This document shows, piece by piece, positions 52,470 through 60,546 of a stretch of 64,000 nt of DNA. The position numbers and the translations under genes were made by a program. The notes below the pieces were generated by a model that ran no database searches, was not told the origin of the DNA, and saw only the letters and a program-made list of their open reading frames with translations. The stretch is taken from contig ONXC01000003.1 of the NCBI GenBank assembly GCA_900321715.1, positions 62,001 through 126,000 of the forward strand, read 5' to 3'. Positions within the stretch are counted from its first letter, which is position 1; the number at the start of each line of letters is the position of its first letter. Origin of the DNA: an uncultured Bacteroidales bacterium (GTDB lineage Bacteria; Bacteroidota; Bacteroidia; Bacteroidales; UBA932).

Positions 52470-55208
52470 TTAGAAACTGATTTGAAGTCCCAGGTTAACC
52501 GCCTTTGAAGCGGGATATCCGTAATTGACCGTTTCAGGGTCCATCTTGTACTTGCTCAGAAGGCTGCTGAGTGTGAGGAGGTTATACCCCGTGAGGCATA
52601 CGCGGAAGTTTTTGATCACCTTGCTGTCCACGGGAATGGTGTAACCAAGTTCCACCTCCTGCAGGCGTACCCACGCGTTGTCCTTGATCCAGAAGGAACT
52701 TGAATGGTAGTTATTGTCATTCTGTCCGGTGGAGAGGCGGGGGTATGTGGCCGTGTTCCTGGTGTCCAGTTTGGCTTCCGGGTAGTGTACCCAGGCGCCC
52801 TGAGCCCATTCGAAGGCGGTTCCGTAATTGAGGAAAGGCTTCCATTCGTCGTAATCCAGCAGGTTTACCGTTGAGCCTGCGCTTCCAGTGATGAGAAGGG
52901 ACAGGTCAAAACCCATGAACCTGGCCTCTGCGCCAAGGCTGAATACAAGTGAGGGATAGGAAGGATTGCCGATTTTCACGATGTCTGTGTCGTCAATGTA
53001 TTCGTCACCGTCCTGGTTCTTATATTTAAGGTCACCGGGCTGGATTGCGCCGTAAAGCGGAACGGGCTGTCCCATGTTCAGCTCACCGTCCATGTCAAAG
53101 TCCTTTACCTGGTAGAAACCGATGCATTCAAGACCCATCCTGGTGCCGTAGGGAAGGCCCGTAGCGGCGTTGTAGGGGTACTTGGTTGCAACCTCTCCCA
53201 TATTGATGACCTTGTTCTTTGCGTAGAGCACGTTTCCAAAGACGCTCCAGTCAACGGGGCCGCTCTTTGTGGCATACACAAAGGAGGCGTCAACGCCGTG
53301 ATTGAACATCTTTCCAAGGTTGGTGTAGGCAACCTGGGCGCCATTATAGTCCATGAGGGTGTTGTCCCTTGTGAGGATGCCGGTGCGGTAATCCACAAAG
53401 TAATCGGCATTCACGGTAAGCGCGTTCCAGAGGGTTGTTTCCACGCCGATATTAGCCTTCAGGCTCTTCTCCGCGGTCACATCCGGGTGGCTCAGGAACA
53501 GCGGACGGATGCCGCTGGCGCCGCCGCCGAAGTTGGGACCCATGCCCTGGACGAAGCTTCCGGTCCAGGTGTAGTACTGCTGGTACAGATACCTGCCGCC
53601 GGTCTCGAAGCCTTCAATTCCCACGTAGGCCTCGTTGGCTCCGGTAAGGCCGGCCGATGCCCTGACGCGCAGTTTATTAACAACCTGGTTCCCCTTCAGG
53701 AAATCCTCGTTGGAGGCGTTCCAGCCAAAGGAGACGGTGGGATAGGGAACAAACTGCTTTCCGGGCGCGAAGGCGTCGGAGCCGAATACAGACAGGCCGA
53801 TTCCTGCGTCATATCGGTTGTCATAGGCCCAATCGGCCTTTGCGGTGAAGTTGGCGTAGCGGTATTTCCAGTTGTAGAAAGCGCTACCGGTACCGTTGAA
53901 GTCGGAGATATGGGCGCCAAGCTTTGCCGCTATCTTGTGAAGGCCGAATTCACCGTTCCATCCAAGGATTACGTTACCCTGCATCCAGCGCTCCTTGCCT
54001 GAACTCCAGTATCCGTTGGAACGGATGTAGGTGGAGACATCGGCCGTCTGGGGAACTCCGCCGTTGTAACGGGCGTAAGTATTTGTCTTGGCGGTGTTTC
54101 CGATGGTCCTTGAATAGAAGGAGAAACCCTCCTGGAGGTACAGGCCGGGGAGAAGGAAGCCAAAGTCTTCCCTGAACTTGAAGTTGGCCTGCATCAGTTT
54201 TGTGCGGCTTGTTGTCCAGCCCTGTCCGGCAAGCGAACCTACCGGGTTGTTGGGGTACACAGCCGTACCGGAGTAGTTGGAAATGGGATCTGTAGCGTCC
54301 TTGTCAAATACGGGGTAAATATTTGACGGATAGCTCATTACATCGTTAACCAGCTGGTAGACGCTGTAATTGGGGCGGTTGCGGTCTTCAAGGCGGCCGC
54401 CAAGGTCCACACTCACGGTAAAGATGTCATTGAGCTTCATGTCAAGGTTTGTGCGCACGCCGTATTTCACGAAGGAGACGTTCTTGGTGCGGTCCGTATT
54501 CCTGACGTTCAGGAAGCCCTGCTGGTTGGCGTAGTCAAGGACAACGCTGTACTTTGCGTTCTGGGAGCCGCCGCGGATGGAGAGGCTGCCATCGGCATAA
54601 CCGGTGACGGGCTTGAAAACTTCGTCGTACCAGTTCACATCTATCCCCTGCCCGGCCTTGTAGGCGTTCATGGCCTCAAAGTCGTAGTAGGGGTCCCATT
54701 CACGGCCGTGGTCGTTGCTCCAGGCCTGGTTGTACAGGCGGGCGTAGTCGTAGGAGCCAAGGGGCTTTGCTACGTTGATTGGCATCTGGGCGCCGCCGCG
54801 GGTCTTGAATGTGATCATCGGAGCGCCTTCAGAGCCCCTCTTGGTGGTGATTGCAAGCACGCCGTTGGCACCGTTCATGCCGTATTCGGCAAGATCGGCC
54901 GCATTCTTGCAAATTACCACGGACTCTATTTCCTCCGGGGAGAGGTAACTGATGAAGTCCTGCTGGACCTCGAAGCCGTCCACGAATATCTTGAGGGTGT
55001 TCACGTCGGTCCCCTGCGCGTAGGAGCCTATGCCGCGGATCATCATCCTGGCTGCTCCTGCACCTGGAGTACCGTCGTTACGGATAACGATGAGTCCCGG
55101 ATACTTGCCCTCAAGGGCGTCCGTAAAGTTGGCAAGGTCCTGCGAATACCCGCTGAAGGATGCAAGGAGGAGTCCTGCCAGAGCTGCTATTATGGAGTGT
55201 CTTTTCAT
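52470..55208 (-). CDS. SusC-like TonB-dependent transporter (pair 2), short N-terminus
   Basis: 912 residues. The signal peptide is followed at once by the plug domain (FTDALEGKYPGLIVIRNDGTPGAG, FVDGFEVQQDF, NAADLAEYGMNGANGVLAITTKRG). The carboxypeptidase-D-like domain present in most SusC proteins, and in the other two here, is missing, and no clear TonB box is visible. The barrel is complete and ends in Phe. It may work with the other pair or be energised differently. Confidence 0.93.
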   Translation of the reverse strand: MKRHSIIAALAGLLLASFSGYSQDLANFTDALEGKYPGLIVIRNDGTPGAGAARMMIRGIGSYAQGTDVNTLKIFVDGFEVQQDFISYLSPEEIESVVICKNAADLAEYGMNGANGVLAITTKRGSEGAPMITFKTRGGAQMPINVAKPLGSYDYARLYNQAWSNDHGREWDPYYDFEAMNAYKAGQGIDVNWYDEVFKPVTGYADGSLSIRGGSQNAKYSVVLDYANQQGFLNVRNTDRTKNVSFVKYGVRTNLDMKLNDIFTVSVDLGGRLEDRNRPNYSVYQLVNDVMSYPSNIYPVFDKDATDPISNYSGTAVYPNNPVGSLAGQGWTTSRTKLMQANFKFREDFGFLLPGLYLQEGFSFYSRTIGNTAKTNTYARYNGGVPQTADVSTYIRSNGYWSSGKERWMQGNVILGWNGEFGLHKIAAKLGAHISDFNGTGSAFYNWKYRYANFTAKADWAYDNRYDAGIGLSVFGSDAFAPGKQFVPYPTVSFGWNASNEDFLKGNQVVNKLRVRASAGLTGANEAYVGIEGFETGGRYLYQQYYTWTGSFVQGMGPNFGGGASGIRPLFLSHPDVTAEKSLKANIGVETTLWNALTVNADYFVDYRTGILTRDNTLMDYNGAQVAYTNLGKMFNHGVDASFVYATKSGPVDWSVFGNVLYAKNKVINMGEVATKYPYNAATGLPYGTRMGLECIGFYQVKDFDMDGELNMGQPVPLYGAIQPGDLKYKNQDGDEYIDDTDIVKIGNPSYPSLVFSLGAEARFMGFDLSLLITGSAGSTVNLLDYDEWKPFLNYGTAFEWAQGAWVHYPEAKLDTRNTATYPRLSTGQNDNNYHSSSFWIKDNAWVRLQEVELGYTIPVDSKVIKNFRVCLTGYNLLTLSSLLSKYKMDPETVNYGYPASKAVNLGLQISF

Positions 55209-55227
55209 TGCTTCACGGATTTATCTG

Positions 55228-57075
55228 TTAATAACCGGGGTTCTGGGCAATGATGCCTTTGTTCACCTCATCCTGGCGGAAAGGCTCAAGGAACCACTTG
55301 GGGTGCCAGTAGCCTGTGTAAGAGTAGGCATCCCAGTAGGAAATGAGGGCTGCCATGGTGTTGGCTCCATCTGTTGTGAGGAAGGAGATCTCCGTCATGG
55401 GGCCGCCAAGGATCTTGGTGCCGATATCCGGATGTTTCCAGTGCTTTACGTCATAGTAACGCTGGTTTTCCTCAAAGAACTCCAGGGCCCTTTCACGCAC
55501 AATGAGCTCACGGAGCTTGGCCTGGTCTGTCTCCGTAACGGACGGGAGGCCGGCCCTGTTGCGGATTATGTTGAGGTACTTCTGGGCGTTGGTTGCATCT
55601 CCAAGTTCGTTGTAGCATTCGGCCAGGGACATGTAGTTTTCGGCCAGGCGGAACAACGGGAACTCCAGCCAGCGGCGGGCGCCGGCCTTGTAGTAGAACT
55701 TGGTGGGAACGCCAATTGATCGGCCTTCCGTGGCGCGGGCCATGGATGCAGCGATGCCGGCGTCGGAAGTGAGACTTCCCATGTACCAGATGCCCTCGTT
55801 CCATTTGGCGTCGCCGTCATTTGAGCGGCCGAATTTGCCGGGGACGCAGATATCCACCCTGAAGCGGGGCTCGATCTTGTCTATGTTGGCGGCGAAGTCG
55901 GCGATGGGGCGCGGGGCCGCCTCTCCAACTACGGGCCAGTCTATGTCGTTACCCTCCGTATCCCTGTACAGGCGTACGAAGTTTGTAAGGACACCGCGGA
56001 GGGAACGCTCACCGGCGTCCACATAGGCGCTCCAGTTGTAACCCTCCGTCATGTTGTTGTAAACCTGCTGGTCACTTTCCACCTTGAAGGCAAGGAGTGT
56101 CTCCGGGCCGTTGAGCTGGGAAACACCACGGCCGTAGTCGTCAATTGCCTGCTCAAAGCTGTTGCGATTACCTTCTCCGGCGGTGAAAATGAGATGTTTA
56201 CCATTGGCTTTAGCCCAGTTAATCACTGCCAGGTGGGCGTCTATTGCCGTCTGGTAACGGTTGATGTCCTTTCCGCCCAGCCAGATGAGGGAATCGGCGC
56301 TGTAGGCCATTCCAAACTCCTTGGCGTAGGACTGGTCCGCGTTGAAAAGCGGGCGGGCGGCGAAGGTAAGGAGGCGGGCCTTCATTGCAAGGACTGCACC
56401 CTTGGTGATTCGGCCTTCCCACTTGTCTCCGCAGCCGGGCTCAATGTCCGTCCAGGTGTCGGGGAGGCGGTTTTCGGCCTCCTGGAGCATCTCAAGGGCA
56501 AATTCCAGAGTCTTCTGGGCCGATGCACGGGGGAAGTTTATGTCGTCCGTCATCTCGTTGGCCTGACGCACGATGGGAACGCCGCCCCAGCGTTGGAACA
56601 TTCCAACGTAACGGTAGGCGATAAGTGCATAGGCCTCGCCCTTCATGTACTCCTTCATTTCCGGGGAGATTTCGGGGCAGCTGTCTATGTTTGAGATGAT
56701 GATCCAGCAGGAGCGGATCACCTCCCAGTTTTCGTTGAAGTTGGCCGGTGCGCCCTGGAACTGCCCGGAGGCGTCCAGAACGGTGGTGGGGCCGTTCACA
56801 ACCAGGTTATAGCCGGCGTGCCAGCTGTAACCGCGGGTGATTTCTCCGGAGAGGGAGGCAAGTGTGCCGTGGTTGATGGCCCAGCCTTCCGGCAGGCCTT
56901 CGCGAAGGCCGCGGTGATAGGCCCTCCAGAGCATTCCTTCCGTATCTTTCCGGTTGGAGAAGACGTCTTCGCGGTAAACGCTTCCGGTTACCTCCGGCAT
57001 CTCCAGGAACAGGTTGCAGCCGGTTGTGCTCATAAGGGCTGCGGTCATGATTGCTACAATACGTATCTTTTTCAT
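55228..57075 (-). CDS. SusD-like glycan-binding lipoprotein (pair 1)
   Basis: 615 residues; lipobox TGC near residue 20. SusD signatures: GEAYALIAYRYVGMFQRWGGVPIV, GRITKGAVLAMKARLLTFAARPLFN, FRLAENYMSLAECYNELGD and RALEFFEENQRYYDVKHWK. It follows its SusC partner by 12 bp. It is clearly diverged from the other SusD proteins of this window, so the two pairs are not a simple recent duplication. Confidence 0.95.
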   Translation of the reverse strand: MKKIRIVAIMTAALMSTTGCNLFLEMPEVTGSVYREDVFSNRKDTEGMLWRAYHRGLREGLPEGWAINHGTLASLSGEITRGYSWHAGYNLVVNGPTTVLDASGQFQGAPANFNENWEVIRSCWIIISNIDSCPEISPEMKEYMKGEAYALIAYRYVGMFQRWGGVPIVRQANEMTDDINFPRASAQKTLEFALEMLQEAENRLPDTWTDIEPGCGDKWEGRITKGAVLAMKARLLTFAARPLFNADQSYAKEFGMAYSADSLIWLGGKDINRYQTAIDAHLAVINWAKANGKHLIFTAGEGNRNSFEQAIDDYGRGVSQLNGPETLLAFKVESDQQVYNNMTEGYNWSAYVDAGERSLRGVLTNFVRLYRDTEGNDIDWPVVGEAAPRPIADFAANIDKIEPRFRVDICVPGKFGRSNDGDAKWNEGIWYMGSLTSDAGIAASMARATEGRSIGVPTKFYYKAGARRWLEFPLFRLAENYMSLAECYNELGDATNAQKYLNIIRNRAGLPSVTETDQAKLRELIVRERALEFFEENQRYYDVKHWKHPDIGTKILGGPMTEISFLTTDGANTMAALISYWDAYSYTGYWHPKWFLEPFRQDEVNKGIIAQNPGY

Positions 57076-57087
57076 ATCCCTGTCCGT

Positions 57088-60000
57088 TTAGAAGTTAATG
57101 TTAACGCCAACGTTGGTGGTGCGGGTGAGAGGGAACACATATGAGATGTTACCTTCGCTGCCGCCAAGGTTATCCTTGGTTTCGGGGTCAATTCCGTAAC
57201 GGCTCATCTGGTCAAAGAGGGTGAGCACGTTGTTGGCGTTGATGTATAACCTGAGCATGGAGATCTTGGCTTTCCTCAGGAACGGAGAATTAGAGGGGAA
57301 AGTATAGCCAAGTTCTATATTCTTGATTCTCAGGTGGTCTGAGGCAAGTGCCCAGAGCTGACTCTTGGGACCGAAATCGTAGTGGTCCTGGCTGGCGTCA
57401 TACACGGCGCGGGGGTAGGTGATGGGGGTGCCGGCGGCCACCTTTTCGGGAGTCCATCGGCCCTCATACTGCCACAGGAAGGCGTTACCGGCTCTCTTGA
57501 AGAACGGGCTTGTGATACGGGCGATGTAGTATGATCCCATTGCCGTACCGGAGAGCACAACCTTAAGGTCAAAGCCCTTGTAGCTTACGCCTATCTTGCC
57601 GCCGAAGTTCATCATGGGCCTGTTGGGATAGCCGATGGGGCCCTGGTCCTTTGAGTCAATCACGCCGTCACCGTTGAGGTCTACGTACTTGATATCGCCA
57701 AGGGTCACCGCGCCGGCGCTCTGTGCAAAGTACGGGCGGTTGTTCAGCTCTTCAAGTGTGTCATAGAAGCCGTCGGTCTTGTATCCGTAATACTGGCCGA
57801 TAGAGTGCCCTGTCTGGTTCATCCAGTCGTAGGGGTTGGGGGCTTCGGCCATATATTCTATGGTGTTTTTGGCGTAAGTGACGTTGCCTTCAATGTAGTA
57901 GCGCCAGTCTCCGCGTTTTTCATTCCAGCCAAGCACCAGTTCATAACCGCGGTTGGTGACGCGTCCAACGTTGACTGCTGCGGTGTCCCAGGAGGGAACG
58001 CCGAAGGTTACGGGGATTACGCCAAGCGTTGTGAGGATGTCACGGCGGTTCTCATAGAAGAAATCGGCATTGAAATAGAGCCTGTCGCTGAAGAACTTGG
58101 TCTCAAGGCCGGCGCTTATCTTCTCCGATTTCTCCCAGGTTACCTGGGGGTTACCCAGGGCGCCTTCTGCGGAACCGGTGTAGATTGTGTTGTAAGCGCC
58201 CGTGCTGGTTCCAAACTGGTAGTAGTTACTCTGCAGGGAGCCGGAGGAAGTGGTACTTGTGAGGCTTCCCGGGCCCATATTGATCTGGTATGTGCCGGGG
58301 AGATAGAGGTAGCGCTTACCACCGATTTGGTCGTTACCCACAAGGCCGTAGCTTGCCCTTATCTTGAAGAAGGTGAGCCAAGGGTTCTCCGGGAACCAGG
58401 GCTCGTTGGTGAGGACGTATCCGGCCGATGCCGCAGGGAAGAAACCGAACCGGCGGTCTGCGGCGAAGTTCTCCGTGCCGTTGAGCGCGAAATTCAGCTC
58501 CAGCAGATAGCGGGTGTCGTAGTCGTAGGTTATACGGGCCGATGTTCCGATAAGGCCGCTGGGGGTATTGAAACTGTCGGAGGGCATGGTGTACTTGGTG
58601 GCACGGCCAAGGAGGAGGCCGCCCACGTTATGCTTCCCGAAGTTGCCCTGATAGTTGAGGACTATATCGGCATAGAAGTCACGCATGCCGCCCCAGGAGC
58701 CGGAGGAATAGCCGTCTGCGCCAACCGTGCCCCCGAAGAACTCTAGTTCATTGGGGTTGGTGAGGCTGCGGCGCACGCGGTACTGTGGAATTGCGAATGA
58801 CTGGACGGCAACCTTGCTGTAGTTCTCCTGATAGCGGACACTGGCCTGCAGGTCAAGGCCCTTTAGGAGCCAGGAGAAGTCGTGGCGGAGGCGCATGGTC
58901 ACGTCCACGCGCGTATTTGAAGTGGTACCCACGGAACGGCTCAGGAGAGCAGGAAGCCAGCCGCCGGTCATCTCGTTGTCCGTGCGCTTGTGGAGGCCTT
59001 CCTGGACGGAATTCTGGGGGTAATCAAAGTCCACAATCAGTTTGTCGTCAAGAATCATGCTCCTGTTGGTGAAGGGGTTACCTTCATAGATGATCTGCAT
59101 GATTCCGCTGTAGCGGCTGTATAGGGAACCAGTGCCGGGACCCGTTGTGGAACCGAACTGACCGCTTGTGTTCACGCTAAGGGTGGTGTTCTTGAAAAGG
59201 TCTACGTCTATGTTGGCCCTCACGTTGTACCTCTGATAGCGGGAGCCGGTCTGGACGCCAAAGTAATTGGCGTTCTGCATGATGGACTGCTGGTCGAAGT
59301 AATTGAGGGAGACGTAGTATTTCACCCTTTCTGTGCCGCCGGAAACGTTCACGTTGGCGCTCCACTGCGGGGCTATGCGGCTGTAAAGCTCCGCGTAGGC
59401 GTCCGATGTGCCGTAGTAGAGGGCAGGACTGTCCTTAAGCTGCTGTTTCTGTGCTGCAGTAAGCCAGGTCATGGCGTCCACCTCTTCCGGGGTGAAGTCC
59501 CTGTTGTTCTGGAATTTCCAGAGGTCCTCATCCGTAAACAGGTAGTTCTGCAGCGGGGTGCTGCCGTAACCTGCAACCTCATTCCGGATGGCCTCGTTCC
59601 TGAACAGGGCATATTCATATGAGGAAAGGCCGCGCTGCACGTTGGTTGCTCCCGTGAGGCCGAAGTTTCCGGAGAAACTCACCTTGGGGCGTCCCTGCTG
59701 GCCGCGGCGGGTGGTGACTATGATAACGCCGTTAGCTGCCCTGATACCGTAGACAGCTGTTGACGAGGCGTCCTTCAGAACGCTTATACCCAGGATGTCG
59801 TTGGGATTCATTCCGTTGAGGATGCTCATGGCCTGCCTTGTGGGCTGCTCGATGCCGTCAATTACAATTAGGGGAGAGGTGTTTCCGGAGTAGGAGGAGA
59901 TACCGCGGATGGCTATATCGGCCGCATCCTGACCGGGTTCACCGGAGACTGTCACGGCGCTGAGGCCGGGCGTTATACCCACAAGGGCCGATGAGACGTT

Positions 60001-60432
60001 GGCTACCGGCGCCTGGATAACATCATCTCCCGTGACGGCGGTGATTGCGCCCGTCACGTTCACCTTTTTCTGCGTGGCGAAAGCTGTCACGACGGTTTCT
60101 TGAAGCAGAAGCGCTTCCTCTTCCAGCGTGATTCGCACAGGGGCTCCGGCGCGGGCCTGGAAGGTGTAGTCTGCGTATCCGATCCAGGATACTACCAGCG
60201 TGGTTCCGGGGGTGGTCTGAATCTCAAAATTGCCGTCAAGGTCTGTGATCACTCCGTTGGTTGTCCCAACCTCCAGGATGCTGGCCCCGATGGCCGGCTC
60301 TCCGGTTTTATCTGTGACCGTACCCTTAACCACAATTTTACGCCCTCCGGTGTCATTTCCGCCCTGGGCCAGAAGGGCCTGAGGGACAAGAAATGCCGCG
60401 CCTAAAAGGACACAAACTAACAGTTTTTTCAT
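57088..60432 (-). CDS. SusC-like TonB-dependent transporter (pair 1)
   Basis: 1114 residues from ATG 60430-60432; the frame continues upstream but the signal peptide begins here. A carboxypeptidase-D-like domain (about 35-115), a region around ETVVTAFATQKKVNVTG, a plug with ALVGITPGLSAV, IRGISSYSGNTSPLIVIDGIEQP and GVIIVTTRRGQQG in order, and a barrel ending NINF. It is the first gene of the second Sus locus and divergent from the regulator gene. No strong -7 box was found, so an activator is likely needed. Confidence 0.95.
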   Translation of the reverse strand: MKKLLVCVLLGAAFLVPQALLAQGGNDTGGRKIVVKGTVTDKTGEPAIGASILEVGTTNGVITDLDGNFEIQTTPGTTLVVSWIGYADYTFQARAGAPVRITLEEEALLLQETVVTAFATQKKVNVTGAITAVTGDDVIQAPVANVSSALVGITPGLSAVTVSGEPGQDAADIAIRGISSYSGNTSPLIVIDGIEQPTRQAMSILNGMNPNDILGISVLKDASSTAVYGIRAANGVIIVTTRRGQQGRPKVSFSGNFGLTGATNVQRGLSSYEYALFRNEAIRNEVAGYGSTPLQNYLFTDEDLWKFQNNRDFTPEEVDAMTWLTAAQKQQLKDSPALYYGTSDAYAELYSRIAPQWSANVNVSGGTERVKYYVSLNYFDQQSIMQNANYFGVQTGSRYQRYNVRANIDVDLFKNTTLSVNTSGQFGSTTGPGTGSLYSRYSGIMQIIYEGNPFTNRSMILDDKLIVDFDYPQNSVQEGLHKRTDNEMTGGWLPALLSRSVGTTSNTRVDVTMRLRHDFSWLLKGLDLQASVRYQENYSKVAVQSFAIPQYRVRRSLTNPNELEFFGGTVGADGYSSGSWGGMRDFYADIVLNYQGNFGKHNVGGLLLGRATKYTMPSDSFNTPSGLIGTSARITYDYDTRYLLELNFALNGTENFAADRRFGFFPAASAGYVLTNEPWFPENPWLTFFKIRASYGLVGNDQIGGKRYLYLPGTYQINMGPGSLTSTTSSGSLQSNYYQFGTSTGAYNTIYTGSAEGALGNPQVTWEKSEKISAGLETKFFSDRLYFNADFFYENRRDILTTLGVIPVTFGVPSWDTAAVNVGRVTNRGYELVLGWNEKRGDWRYYIEGNVTYAKNTIEYMAEAPNPYDWMNQTGHSIGQYYGYKTDGFYDTLEELNNRPYFAQSAGAVTLGDIKYVDLNGDGVIDSKDQGPIGYPNRPMMNFGGKIGVSYKGFDLKVVLSGTAMGSYYIARITSPFFKRAGNAFLWQYEGRWTPEKVAAGTPITYPRAVYDASQDHYDFGPKSQLWALASDHLRIKNIELGYTFPSNSPFLRKAKISMLRLYINANNVLTLFDQMSRYGIDPETKDNLGGSEGNISYVFPLTRTTNVGVNINF

Positions 60433-60518
60433 ACTGGCTTGATTATTAGTTGGTTCGGTTAATGCAAATTTGGCGAAACCTTTTATCAAACTAGTGACCA
60501 TTATTTCCAAAAAAAGTC

Positions 60519-60526
60519 TAACTTTG
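60519..60526 (+). promoter_or_regulatory. -7 promoter box of the propeller-AraC regulator
   Basis: TAACTTTG matches TAnnTTTG and lies 20 nt before ATG 60547. Confidence 0.6.
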
Positions 60527-60546
60527 TCCAAACATTTATATACGCA

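Noticed and set aside
60433..60531. N-terminal extension of the first SusC of the second locus
   Set aside because: The signal peptide begins at Met 60432; the upstream part is not signal-like and lies in the divergent regulatory region.
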